A stretch of DNA of 64,000 bases from Capitulum mitella (Eukaryota > Arthropoda > Thecostraca > Pollicipedomorpha > Pollicipedidae), in assembly GCA_030062745.1 (NCBI GenBank), contig CP099849.1, forward strand, positions 11,010,144 to 11,074,143, given 5' to 3'. Made by a program: the position numbers and the translations under genes. The notes beneath the pieces were generated by a model. That model searched no databases. It was not told the origin of the DNA and saw only the letters and a program-made list of their open reading frames with translations. How positions within the stretch are numbered: position 1 is the stretch's first letter; every line of letters starts with the position of its first letter. Of the stretch, positions 1 through 10,770 are shown in pieces.

Positions 1-254
1 TTCCAATCTCTTTTTAAACATTGCCATTTATGACAGAGACAGAAATATTTTTAATGGCAGATCCACAGTTGTGGTTTTTTGCTTTTACGCGTCAGATCGA
101 TAAAGCCAGGAATATGCGTGGTCGGCTCAAGCAGTGACGGCACACGAGTGAACAAGACGAACTCCACGTGGCTCCACTCCCAACTCCACGTAATGAGACA
201 ATGCAAAACACCTCAATGACTAAAGCTCACTTGGCGGCAGAACAGCATCACAGT

Positions 255-674
255 CAGACGGGCTCATGTCTCAGCCGCAAGATATGTTGTTTCCAGTCAA
301 TGTCTAAAGCCAGTGTTTTGTACCAAAACGAGAAGTTGGTTGGGCTTTTGTACAGCGTCATAGCGCAGTCTGCGGCGGCCCGCTTCGGTTCGGATACGTG
401 GGAGCGTGATTTTAGAAGCATATCTTGTGGCATGCGTATGTCCCTGATTCGCTGTCTGCCCAAGCGTCTCAGCGATCGCCTCAGGCCGCCCAGTGATTAG
501 TGCACTGTGCGCGGTACATACGCGGTGGTACATCACTAGTTCGGAAGCGGTGAACCATTTCAGATCGCGAAACAAGTTCGATTCATGGTCATGCTTACGC
601 CTTCCGCTTACGACATGTGCACAAAAGTTAAAAATCTTTAACACGGTGCAGCTGCGTCTCGCCACACGTATCAT
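255..674 (-). pseudogene. LINE ORF2 C-terminal domain, broken
   Basis: The segment reads LKWFTASELVMYHRVCTAH, then GRPEAIAETLG and LPRIRTEAGRRRLRYDAV, which fits the region that follows reverse transcriptase in CR1-like elements (LxWLPVxxRI ... A.R.S...L..PR.RT..G.R.F.Y.A). A TGA at about 297-299 interrupts the end, and the last residues (LETTYLAAET) continue in frame to a stop near 254. This marks the end of the coding part of the LINE. Confidence 0.75.
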
Positions 675-817
675 ACACCGAAAAACGGTATCTCGCGACT
701 GAAACAGCCAGGGCCTGATCGATGGGTTTACTCTTTGGTATCAACGCGTCTGGCATGAATAAGCGGCGCAATGAGCACACCGTCACACTTACGGGTCATC
801 TCGCTAATGTGTGACTG

Positions 818-1924
818 TCAATTTAAATGTCTATCAAGCATGACACCCAGGTTCCCCACCACTCTGCTGTGTATCACAGTTGCTCCACAGAAGTTCATTT
901 GAACAGTAGGCATGTGTCTCAACATGACGGGCGTTCCTAACGCGATCATCTGGATTTTTGACGCATTTAGTTTCATGCCGTTGGCACAGAACCACTGGTA
1001 CAACGAGTCCAGTGTGTGTTCCAATGTGTTGACTAAGTTATAAATATCCTGCTTCTTTCCGCTCATCAGACTGCGTGTCGTCTGCGCATTGCGCGGCTGG
1101 CATGAACTCGGGTACACAGAGGCTAAGCTCGTTGGTAAACAACATGTGCAATATACATCTGAGAGGCCCTCCCTGATACACTCCGATGTTGTTCGGTTTT
1201 GTCTGTGACAGCATTGTGTTTCCATCACTGGAACGGACCCGCAGTTGTTGGGTATGACCGGACGAACAGTTGGCAAACCATTGTGGATCAGTACAGTTGG
1301 CAAACCATTGTGGATCTGGAATCATGTTAGCTTTTCGAGCAGCTTCTCGTATGTTACTACATCGAAGACCGTCGACAAAACGAGGAGTACTAGGATGGCC
1401 ACTTCGCCACTGTCCATTGTCTGGAGTATCCTATCGGTTGTGACATGAAGGACGGTGTCAGTAGAGCGTCCTTTACTGCAGCCGTGCTGCACGTTACATT
1501 GGAGACGGCTGTTCTCGAAGTAGTGTACGAGCTGGTGTTGCACTACACGCTCGACTGTTTTCATTGCCGCCGATAGGATGGAAATGGGTCGCGTGCTGGA
1601 TGGGTCGGTGATGATCCTGCTCTCAGGGATGGGTGTCACCAGTGCATGTTTCCAAGCGGCTGGTATGTCGCCGATGGTCAGGCACGTGTTAATAATGTCT
1701 AATAAGAGGTATCCTAGTCCCTCAAAGTACGTCTGCATCATATGAATGCTGACTCTGTCAGTGCCGGTGGAAGTGGAGCTCTTCATGCTCAGAAGGTTGG
1801 CGAATAATGTGTCCATGTCAGTGGTGTGGACACGGAAAGAGTACGCGGTGACGAGTGGCAGCCTGACTGGTACTGGCCTGACCGGTGTAGACACGCTGGC
1901 AACTGTGGTCTGGCCAAAAGTCAC
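818..1924 (-). pseudogene. LINE reverse transcriptase domain, broken
   Basis: The 1322-1924 frame carries the fingers and start of the palm: GDIPAAWKHALVTPIPE, RPISILSAAMKTVERVV and QHGCSKGRSTD. In motif A the family pattern LLDLSxAFD reads LVLSTVFD, so the catalytic Asp is replaced by Val. The frame then shifts: GVYQGGPL (motif B) and CADDTQ (motif C, usual YADDTQ) lie in the 1038-1325 frame. The thumb, including NGMKLNASKIQM and LGVMLDRHLN, lies in the 818-1303 frame. Two frame changes and a lost catalytic residue show long decay. Assignment to a non-LTR reverse transcriptase is secure from motif order. Confidence 0.85.
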
Positions 1925-2323
1925 ATAACAGTTGTTAAACGCGTCAGAGGTGATGTTAGGGATGGGTGGCTATTTCGATTCAGTTCCGATAAAAGTAATA
2001 CGCGCCACAAACTGTGAAGCTTGACCGGTTCGCGCTGAAAGTGCGCCTCACCGTCCCTGCGAATTGCCGCGCAACACGGTCTGTTGACATCCCTGTACTC
2101 GGACAAGTTGTGTCGCAGTGCTATCTGGCGGCGCTCGATCAGCCGCTTTGTGTCTGTGATGACAGGGTGGCTCCTAGTCTGGTGCAGGTGAACGCGTCGG
2201 ACCGGGGCTACAGCATTCAACATAGGCAGAAAAATATGCAGGAACGCCTGCCATTTTTCTGTCGTGGTTTGGTGTTCAATTACGGTTGTCCAGTCAGCAC
2301 AGAAGAGACGTTGGTTGAATGCG

Positions 2324-3090
2324 TCATTGTCTGCTGTGGCTAAATTGCGGCGGTGTGCGATTGCGCCTGAAATTCGCGTCCGTTGCCGTGTGGGTCGGAA
2401 AACTACGCGCGTAGTCGTGCGGACTCCTATAGTGATGCCTGGGAACACCAGCACGCTGGACAAGATCGCAACACGTGACGGCGACAATGCTGAGTAAACT
2501 GCGCGCTGACGGGTATGTGGGATATGCACTGCTACACAGGTGGAAACCGTAAGAGGCGAACATTCTCTCAAGCGTCTGACCTGGATTGGTTGGGTAGGGC
2601 TTGAGCAGGCAGCAGTTCATATCCCCGGTGATAATAATGTTAGCATTTGGGTGGTTAGCTATCATGTGTTGTAACTAGCCCTCTAAGTCGTCCAGGTCAG
2701 CTGCCAATTGTCGGGCGGAGATACTGGGGACACGTAATCGTGCTATCAGGCATGTCTGCCGCTTGCTGATATGTACGGTGACCCACACGATCTCGAGTTT
2801 GGAGTTTCCAGCTCCAGTATGTGGCGCGCTAATCATCTCGTAACTATACTTGTCACGTATGAGAACAGCCACACCGCCATGACCACTAGCTGAGTCTTTT
2901 CCCGTAACACCTATCACGTCTAACAAGTGTGCACCCAGCGATAGTTAACAGTCGGTCCGAAGTGCTCCGTGTGAGTCATGTTTCGCATACAGACAGCATA
3001 TCAAAATCATACACATGATGGGCATCGTGGCGAAGATCAGGTGACTTAGATTTTAATGACTGAATATTTCTATGACCTACGATGAAGTGG
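2324..3090 (-). pseudogene. LINE endonuclease domain (APE type), broken
   Basis: This domain nicks target DNA to prime reverse transcription. The segment begins near 3090 with a HRNIQSLKSK stretch like the N-rich opening of APE endonucleases, followed by DFDMLSVCET with a stop in the place of the usual W of the ETWL motif. Downstream come GGVAVLIRDKYS and LEIVWVTVHI (2675-2926), then in another frame IIITGDMNC (2324-2665), matching the GDFN-type catalytic motif. The expected SxLD motif appears as SLLSIVAV, so a conserved Asp is not seen. Stops and at least one frameshift rule out function. Confidence 0.8.
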
Positions 3091-3099
3091 CCTTACCCG

Positions 3100-3500
3100 A
3101 TGTCTCTATGACGGCGCCAGTTGGTTCCGCCTCGTCTGCCGCGACGTCTGCCTCCGCCCCTGCAGCCTCACCTGGGTCACGAGACCGCAGCTGAGTCGAC
3201 GTTCGCTGATTGGTCGGCGGGCCGCTGCACTCCGTCAGTCACCCGTCCCACGCTCGCTGGCTGACCTTGACACGGTCAGCCAGCGAGTGGTCGCCGTGCG
3301 GGGCGGCTCCGTCCCCGGCCAGTGGAATGCGGCAGGCCGGCGTCGGCAGCCCGGGTCAGCCGACCCGCGGGGTCACGGGTCGGAGACCTGGCGCGCCGCC
3401 AGGAGCGAGGCGAAGGGCCAAAGACCGGCTGGACGGCTTGCAGTAGGGTGCAGACGGACTGTACCAAGATGACGGCGCACAGTAACGCGAAGACCGTGCC
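3100..3500. other. GC-rich block upstream of the LINE
   Basis: GC- and CpG-rich stretch directly 5' of the LINE endonuclease on the minus strand. Several short ORFs overlap on both strands with Arg/Pro/Gly-rich composition, which is what GC-rich random sequence gives. It could be the LINE 5' region or an older GC island. No domain is recognisable. Confidence 0.4.
3253..3287. repeat. Perfect 14-bp inverted repeat, 7-nt loop
   Basis: CTCGCTGGCTGACC at 3253-3266 is exactly complementary to GGTCAGCCAGCGAG at 3274-3287, separated by 7 nt. One more G-T and one C-G pair can extend it outward. It could fold as a strong stem-loop on either strand. Confidence 0.85.
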
Positions 3501-4948
3501 AGTTGCAGTGTGGCATTGACGGTACGTACGAGACGTTCTGCAAGGCAGCTGAGACTGCCCGCACAGTCAGACTGTTGGTTGGTTGTTGATCTGTCGAGCC
3601 GCCAGTACGGCGTAGACACTGTGTTGCGGAATACAGATAATCCACTGAACTTACAGCCGATCCACATCTTGTGGCTCGGCACTCTCGGTCACTTAGTACG
3701 CTTACACAATCGCGTGATACCACTTGAGCGACACCAGGTAACGTACAGACGTGCAATGGGGTACGTGGCGGGAGACCTGACTATATTAGTGTTCATATAC
3801 CCATTTCAGTGTACAGGTTTCGGTGTGTATGCACTGGTGTTGCCAGCCCCAAGAGGTTTGAGAGGAGAGGAAAGAGCAATTTCCACCCCAATTTCGATTT
3901 TTTCCAGAACTGGATAGCTGTTGGGTTTAGAGCAATACTCTTCTGTTTGGGGGGAGGGGCAAGCTGCTCCGCGGCACCCCGCCCCCCGTCGCCCCCGGTA
4001 ACGTTTACGCATCCAAGACACCGTGTGCCCCGGCTTTTAAAAATGCTGAAGTGAACACGATTGAAAATGCTGGTGGAAGTTTAGAATGGAAGCAAATTTC
4101 ACTAGATTACCTTGATTTTCTTTGTTCCATTTTGGAAATTTTGGGTTTTTGCCTATATGAGCGGGCAAAGATTGATATACAGGACAAATATTCTGCATGT
4201 GTAAAGTGAGTTAACTTTACACGGGTTAAACAACAAAGTTGATGAGTCGATACAAGTATATTAAAAACATTCTGAATGTGCAAAAATACATGTTTCATAA
4301 CAATGTTTAGGAAAAAGGGTTTAGACAAAGAGGGATAACTTTTCATTGTGATTGCACAACATTTCATATATCACTGCTTGCGAGTTTGTGAAATTGCATT
4401 CAAGTGTGGTGACGATGTGTTGTTTCACTCTATACTGTAGACGGTTTACTGTGGTGGCATCTTTTGCTCCAACTATGATGTCTGAATATGGTCTAGTCAT
4501 ATATTTTGATCCGATGAGCATGCAGCGTTTCATAAACATCGATATAAATTCGGTCGCTTAGTGATGACCACAGAATGCACGTCGTCAACGGCACAGGACA
4601 CAACAATATCCCAAATTCAATGCTAGATTTGCACTACGGCGTTCACCATGAGGTGCAGTCGCCGACACAAATGAGCATAACTATTGTGTTATAAACGACT
4701 GCGTGAATGTTGTCCCATCAACAGCACCATGGCACTCATAACCAGCTCATGTCAGACGTAACAACCACGGATACAATATTTGTTCAATATACACGATTCG
4801 TTGTCACAGTCTATGATGATAATGATGATGGTCTCGCGCTGCGTACGCAAAACAACAGACAAATGACCACAGAACACTGCCGCCGTCACGCCAACCACTG
4901 GGCCACGCTTCGATAGTACACCGGGAGCGACCATGGCGCGGAGGGCGC
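3501..4948. other. No gene seen; GC-to-AT transition
   Basis: Mostly AT-rich single-copy sequence. Around 3940-4005 there is a G-run followed by a C-rich tract (ggggggaggggc ... ccccgccccccg), which resembles the GC-rich end of a short DNA transposon, but no partner end was found. The ORFs here are short and show no domain. Confidence 0.3.
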
Positions 4949-5105
4949 CGGGTCTGGCAGACACCAGACGGCCTGGGATCGGGTCCGACAGACGCCAGGG
5001 GAGGCGGCTCCTGCAGGTGGCGAGGCAGGCGGGTCCGGCAGACGCCAGGGGAGGCGGCTCCTACAGGTGGCGAGGCAGGCGGGTCCGGCAGACGGCAGGG
5101 GAAAG
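4949..5105. repeat. Minisatellite, 50-bp unit, about 3 copies
   Basis: Units start at 4981, 5031 and 5081 (gggtccgacagacgccaggg and variants), with a degenerate copy at 4949. The second and third units are almost identical. The array is GC-rich and sits in otherwise ordinary DNA. Overlapping ORFs on both strands (for example 4886-5230 minus) are translations of the repeat. Confidence 0.85.
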
Positions 5106-5329
5106 TTCCGGCATACGGGTGAATAAGACCAACTGAAACGGAGCTCTTCAGAATACGTCATTTTCTGCAAGTTGTCCCATGCCAGTGTTGGCCGGTGATG
5201 GAAGGCTCTATTCGAAAAATTAAGTGGCATTCAAACCGGATTGTAATTCCATGAAGAAACATTACAATGTAGACTGTATTGCAGAAATTACTGAATGGAT
5301 GAAATACAACCCTGAGCTAATAGAAACAT

Positions 5330-6030
5330 TACGAATTTTCTGCAGTTTGTAGTACACGAAAAAAGTGCAATCCAGATTGCATAACTCTGCAACCACAGTC
5401 CTTTCCATCCCTACATGTGTTGCAGGATGCAACCACTGCTAAAATCTTACAGATCCCTGAAGTAACACAAACAGCAGTAGCGGGAGCTCAGCAACTTTTA
5501 CAGCAGCAACTGCAGCAAGAGCAGCATACTCAATGGCTACAGCTGCAGCTCTTACAGCCACAGCAGTAGGATCTCCTGCACCAGCTGCTGCAACAGGAGC
5601 ACTTCCAACAGCTCCAATATGAATAGCAGAAGCAGCTCCAGCTCCTACAGTAGCAGCACCCCCATCTTCTACAATGGCAGCAGCTGCAGTTACTACAACA
5701 GCAGCCCTAGCTTCTACAACAGCAGCGGCTCCAGCCCCTACAAAGGCAGAAGCATCTCCAGTTCCTACAAGAGCATCAGATCCAGTTCCTCTAACAGCAG
5801 CAGCTTCAGTTTCTACAACAGAGGCAGCCCCAATTCCTTCAGAAGCAACAGTACTCACAAAAGTTCCAACAAAGGAAGCAGGAACATTTTCTACACCAGC
5901 AGCTCCCACAGCTCAATAGCTACTACCGCAGCAGCCCCAGTATCCTATCCACATGTCCACAATTCCTCATGTCCATGTTTAGGTTATGTTTGCCTGGTAA
6001 CCATGGACAGCCCAACCAATCCTAAGTGAA
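5330..6030 (+). other. CAG/CTC-rich low-complexity segment, possibly a decayed Gln-rich coding region
   Basis: About 480 bp are built of CAG, CTC, CTA, CAA and GCA triplets. One plus frame from about 5330 reads LQPQSFPSLHVLQDATTAK and then long Gln/Leu-rich runs (LLQQQLQQEQHTQWLQLQLL). It is interrupted by about four TAG codons and one TAA, each at a place where CAG or CAA would be expected. The other frames are also open: Ser/Tyr/Asn-rich at 5619-6029, Ala/Pro/Thr-rich and mucin-like at 5674-5919, and Ala/Val/Gly-rich on the minus strand at 5439-5909. Because composition alone keeps every frame open, none can be called a gene. A decayed polyglutamine exon is my preferred reading; a compound trinucleotide microsatellite is the alternative. 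Confidence 0.4.
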
Positions 6031-7138
6031 TCATGGACGTCATGAATCGTGAGCATCAAGAAGCACGTCCCTGGACCATGGACATCTGTGGACTTCGGAC
6101 ACTGTGAATGAGGACAGGATGAACCGTGGGCGTTATAAGTTAGTGGACGTCGCGAGCTGTGAACATGGTAAGCCGTTGACATCTGGGGTAAACTCTTGTT
6201 GCAAAACACCAGCCACTATTATGCTAACTATAACTGATGCGAACGGAAATGTTTTCAATAACAGCGCCTTGTATTTCCCATTGCTTGAAATATGCTGCAG
6301 CTATGAGCAGAGCTTTTGCCACATTTTAAAGATACGTACCAGGGGCGATTTTCAAGAGTTAACAATGATAACTCTGTTAATCCGTCACACGACCATGTTT
6401 CTGACGAGACCTTTCAACATGGAAACATTTTGAAACGAAACAACATTGATACAAAATCCTGAAGGAGATTTGCCCGAACTTCTGTTTATTTACTTCTTTT
6501 TCGATTTAAGGTCTTCCATCTTGTTTACCTCGCCTTCTAGAAAGACAACTAGGCTACCAATATATTTTGTTGTGAAAAACGTTGAGTTTGCAACAAGCTT
6601 CTCATCAACGTTTTTACCCATTTTACGTCAGTAGCTGTTATAGTCAGTCATGAACATATAACTTTTTTGAAAAAATATATGCATCGTACTGATGATTGAA
6701 GTGGTTAAACACTTGTTATAAGGAACTTAAATTGCCTCCCTAAGTAGATTATAATTATCCAGAAATATGTACTCGGAACTAGCAGAATGCGGCAAAAGGA
6801 GCAAAAGAAAACTTTGACAAAGATGGCGCAAGTAAACAAATTCACCTAACGCAGAGATCCTCTTGGGCAGGGCAAATGAACAATGTTTCAATAGCAACAA
6901 AAGTTTCCCATACTATACACCAAAAAGAGATGAAAATGTACCAAATTCAGAGATTTCGACTAGAACTGGAACATTATACCAATATTTGGTAGCGTTGAGC
7001 TGGCGGCACTTGTGATGTGGTTGTGGCGGCTGAGTTAAAAAAAAATAGTGCTATATGTTTCCAAGGCCTGAAGATCGAGGAAAACCGCCAGACAGCGCCA
7101 GAGGATCGATATCAGACGGTCGGAAAATTGGGTTGTCT
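6031..7138. other. No gene seen
   Basis: AT-rich single-copy DNA. Near 6010-6120 there is a loose cluster of variations on CATGGAC / GTGGAC words, suggesting a worn-down short repeat. Nothing else is supported. Confidence 0.3.
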
Positions 7139-8362
7139 TTAACCCGTCCCCGACTGGGGGGGGCAGTTGACTGCCCCCCTGAGGTTTTTCTGGGATTGCG
7201 AGAGAACCAACAAACACAGAGTCACGAAACTTCGTGTACCTTTTGCTCCATCGATTTTACATCTCGTGTCAAAATTCTGACCTCAGGTCAGGTCAGGTGC
7301 CTGACCTAGGACAGGTCAAACAGACCTATGTCAAAAAACGTTTAGCGCCCTCTAACTTTTTCGCAAAACAAGATGTCTGAATAATACTTTCAAGAATTAG
7401 TGATCGTGATAGATGCAACAAATCTGCTACCTCAGATTTTTCGGAATTTTCGGGATCATTGACCAAAGGTCAAGCCCATTTTTAAGACATATCGCCGTTT
7501 TTTTCGGAAATTGACGGAATATTACATAACGTTTTTAGTGTGGAGTGAAGCAGACATCTAGTTACCGTTATTGGGCAAAGTATCAGTGACTTCCAGCCAT
7601 TGACCTGAGGTCAGATCACGAATAACTTTAGTGGGCCAAAATGTACCGCAGTCAAAATCGACGATGAATTACTCAGAATGGTCAGAAAATGGCAGAACTA
7701 GCTTGCACAGACGTAATTAATACCAGGAACCTCAAAAAGTTTGAAAAAGTAGCATCTTTTGGAAATAAACAGGCTCTCGCGAATAAAGCTCCGCCAACTT
7801 TGTAGATTGGCAACTAATCAATTTTTCCAAAAATTTAAGCATGAGAAACCATCACAAGAACCACAAAGATTAATAAAATTTACACAGACCATCTTTTTTC
7901 GCGAAAATAAAGGAACGCTAAAATTAGTTCCCGTCAATTTGGTACTGCATACGGCAGCGGCGCACAGTGGCGGCTGACGGGAGAATTACGGTGTCTTGAA
8001 CTCAACGTTTCGGCGTATATATTGAACAAATCTGAGGAAATTAGACGTGTATCGGCATCCGCGGACATTTACTTGTGCGCTGGTGCCTTTACCTATGCGT
8101 TATTAGTCACAGGCCTTGAGATTCAGGCCATTTCTCGGTCTCATGCAGTCGACTATGAGAAAACATATATAGGGCGTAAATTGGCTTACATATTATCTAA
8201 AACCAAAAATGAGACCAGTTTCGAGCTCTACTCGTCACAGGCTTTCCAACGGTATGCTTATTTTTATCGTGCGACCAACCATTCGTGAGTTAGAGGGGGG
8301 GCAGTCAACTACCCCCCCAGTCGCCAGTGTTCGGGACGGACCGACGGTCGCGCGCGGGTTAA
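7139..8362 (+). mobile_element. TTAA-flanked non-autonomous DNA transposon, family B copy 1
   Basis: The element is bounded by TTAA at 7139-7142 and 8359-8362. The left end runs CCCGTCCCCGACTGGGG into a hairpin whose arms GGGGGGCAGT / ACTGCCCCCC flank a 2-nt loop, followed by GAGGTTTTTC. The right end has the matching inverted hairpin and ...GCGCGGGTTAA. The interior has clusters of AGGTCA words (for example near 7285-7315 and 7600) and no transposase. TTAA duplication plus a CCC start fits piggyBac; Kolobok also uses TTAA, so the superfamily stays open. Copies 2 and 3 lie at 21283-22496 (opposite orientation) and 47043-48222. Confidence 0.85.
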
Positions 8363-9249
8363 CTAATTTGCTTTGTATTGCACTAGAGAATTTCTTCCTT
8401 TACTCATTCACGCTATGATTTAATTATGGAAAAGTTTGGCACAATTTAGTTGGTCAACGTATGATCAACAAGCATAGTGGCATTTATAACTTTTATAATT
8501 TCCGACAGCCGTAGGTAAGGTAAGGTAAGGTACACTGTAAACTCACTTCGACGCTGCTAAGTTTTTTAACCACGAGCCATTGTTAGAAATACAAACGTGG
8601 GTTGTCAGCACACGAATAATAAGTTAAGAAATAACTCAAATACTTGCTATAATCACCATCGCCCTGTTTGGTATGAATAAAATGAACAATGAATAAGGAG
8701 TCCATCGCAAAACCAGCAAGGGCATCGTAAGTGCACTACGAGCTAGCATTTGTTGGCGCACAAGGGACGCCTGGGTACTCGTCATTAACACGAACTATTT
8801 GAACTCGTTGACAGGTGACAAAAGCAACGTCCACATGGAGTTCGCATCCTGGTCATGACAAAGACAAGTCTGAGCAGCATTTACAGCTGCCCGCCAAAAT
8901 TCAAGCACGATTTTCTAAGACGCCATTTTACAAACAAGCAGACGTGCAGTGTTTCCGGTGCGCTGCCAGCGTTCGGAGATGGTAGCTGTTCGGCGTATTT
9001 TGCGATATTTTCTTTTTCGGATTTACTGTTGTTTACCCTTTTTGAAGTCCCTAGCACAGCACCTGACACGTGTTGTTTTGAGTCGCTTCCAGTAGCAATT
9101 TACCATGCACTATCATACACCTTATGTTGAAACTTTATTAAGGCAGGAATGCACATGCATCCCAAACAAGATACAAAGTTCCATCGGCAGTTGGTCAGGA
9201 CACTGACACATGCGGAATGAGATCCAGTTGTATTCAGACTTAAATGGAC
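8363..9249. other. No gene seen; short (GGTAA)n tract
   Basis: Single-copy DNA. A GTAAG pentamer is repeated about 3.5 times at 8514-8531. The ORFs (for example 8855-9130) show no domain. Confidence 0.3.
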
Positions 9250-9570
9250 GACAATAGTGAGAACATACTGTGTCAAAAATCGAAGGTTATGTCATTAAGG
9301 AAAAAAACATGAAAGTCCGACGGGTAACAGTGTTAGTTTTGTCAAAAATACTCATAAGTGTTAATGCATTAAGGACAGATACATAAACAAAGCCATTTGT
9401 AATAAAATCCACCTGTTTCCAGGTTCGGAAGGCTTCTTGTTTTGTTTTTCAGAGACAAGTTTAACGATTTAGTACTACCTGTCAGCATTTCTTTGACTGT
9501 TTCCTAGCTTCAGAGGATCTGTATTCAAGTGTTAACTCCATTTTTGTGGAAAGAGATTATACATTTCCTC
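9250..9570 (+). mobile_element. Diverged 3' fragment of family D TTAA element
   Basis: The stretch ending at about 9570 aligns by eye with the last 300 bp of the two full family D elements. Shared landmarks are a TGTCAT...CATGAAAG segment, ATAAGTG..AATGC, and CAGCATTTCTTTGACTGTTT followed by a CTCCATTTTTGTGGAAA-like end. The terminal TTAA is lost and I cannot follow the homology left of about 9250, so this is an old, truncated copy. Confidence 0.55.
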
Positions 9571-10144
9571 TCCTCTGTCATGATTCATTATCTTACACTG
9601 GACATGCTTCGTTGGCGTCCGTGTGTCTGTAATCGATCTTTGACGACAAATGCAGTTTTATCGCTGAATTTATCAGTTTGTACAAACACACAGCGTGAAA
9701 AATGGATCCAGAAACACACACGAGAACACACCCACGCAATCAGATTCTACAAAGACCCCAAGAAACGATATAGGTGCCCAAAGAAATTAATGCTGATGAG
9801 CAAACAACATTAAAAAAGAACCCATACCTACTCACAAGTAAAGAATCCATCCACTGCAGCTCATTCGTTTCGCTCACTCGGCGTGCCCTACTTCGCCCCG
9901 TCATGCCCAATAAGAAGTACTGGGGGCTTAGAAAAAAGGACTGTCGATTTTGCATTACTTGTGTGTGTGTCCGCTGAGGTGTGGTTCGGTTCAGCTTGAT
10001 ATGGAACACTTAAACCTGTTCACAACGCTACCTAGGCAACGTTAAATAAACCAGGTAGAACGCCCCCGTCTGAAAACGTGTGGCAACGGCAGTTGAACTA
10101 TAGCGATCGCCGTGATGCGATTAAGGATTCGGCGGTCAGTCGGC
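9571..10144. other. No gene seen
   Basis: Single-copy DNA, with ACACACA-rich patches near 9680-9735 and a GTGTGTGTG run at 9960-9968. No coding signal was seen. Confidence 0.3.
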
Positions 10145-10770
10145 CACGAGTAGAAAATTAACAGTTGAATCGAGGCATTCGACACATTCGCTAAAATTGC
10201 AAGGTTTGCAGCCGATTCGAGACATTCGACACATTTGATGCATTCGCCAAAATTGCGAAGTTGGCAGCCGAATCGAGACATTCGACACATTCGATTCTTT
10301 CGCGCGTTTAATTGACAGTTGATTCGAGACATTCAACACATTCGATACATCCATCGTGCATAGCTTGCAGCCGGTACTAGGCATTCGACACAAACTGTGT
10401 ATTGTTCACCGTGTATTGTGTGCAGCCGGCATGAGGCATTCGACAAATTCGATACATCCACCATGCATAGTTTGTAGCAGATTCAAGACATTCCACACAT
10501 TCGATATATTCGACGACATTTTAGCAATGGATTCGAGACATTTGACACATTCGATACATTCACTGCGCACGTGTCGAATTCCTCAGAACAGCTGCAAGTT
10601 ACACACACTGAATATGTCGAATGTGTCGAATGTCTCTCATCGGCTGCAAACTATACACGATATCTAATGTGTCAAATGTCTCGAACCGGCTGCCAACTTT
10701 ACAATTTTGGCGAAGGTATCGAATGTGTCGAATGCCTCGAACCGGCTGCCAACTTCACAACGCCACTCTT
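10145..10770. repeat. Array of about 11 degenerate ~52-bp units with an internal inversion
   Basis: About eight units in one orientation (10163-10590) contain the core ATTCGAGACATTCGACACAT, spaced roughly 46-57 bp apart. Three units in the opposite orientation (about 10610-10765) contain its complement, so the array is a large imperfect palindrome. A stretch near 10212-10272 pairs with one near 10680-10740 at roughly 85-90% identity by eye. Each unit usually ends in a (G)CAGCC(G) word. Within the core a 9-10 bp rhythm (CATTCGA-CACATTCGA-TACATTCG) is visible, so a shorter ancestral repeat was probably amplified first. Both strands give Cys/Met-rich ORFs because CATTCGA reads through, but this is not evidence of a gene. 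Confidence 0.85.

Larger units (their letters stand above)
255..3090 (-). mobile_element. Decayed CR1/Jockey-type LINE, nearly full ORF2
   Basis: Reading the minus strand from about 3090 down to 255 gives, in order, an apurinic-type endonuclease, a linker, a reverse transcriptase and a C-terminal domain, the usual ORF2 order of the CR1/Jockey/L2 group. The reading frame switches between segments and contains internal stops, so the element is dead. The linker (about 1925-2570) has the usual run of basic residues after a W..F...F pattern (HQTRSHPVITDTKRLIERR). I saw no clear poly-A or short-repeat tail between position 1 and 254, and no certain ORF1 upstream of 3090, where the DNA becomes GC-rich. 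Class-level identification is firm; the exact clade is inferred. Confidence 0.85.

Noticed and set aside
8022..8288. Peptide shared by family B copies (EIRRVSASAD ... KTYIGRKL) suggesting a conserved protein
   Set aside because: Between copies 1 and 2 nearly all differences change the amino acid (Ile/Leu, Gly/Ala, Ile/Val, Asp/Gly, Ile/Met), so there is no sign of protein-level selection. The third copy is frame-broken.
10042..10393. Cys/Met-rich ORFs across the 52-bp array, possible Cys-rich secreted peptide
   Set aside because: Both strands are open because the CATTCGA/TCGAATG core lacks stops. Unit lengths vary and are not multiples of three.
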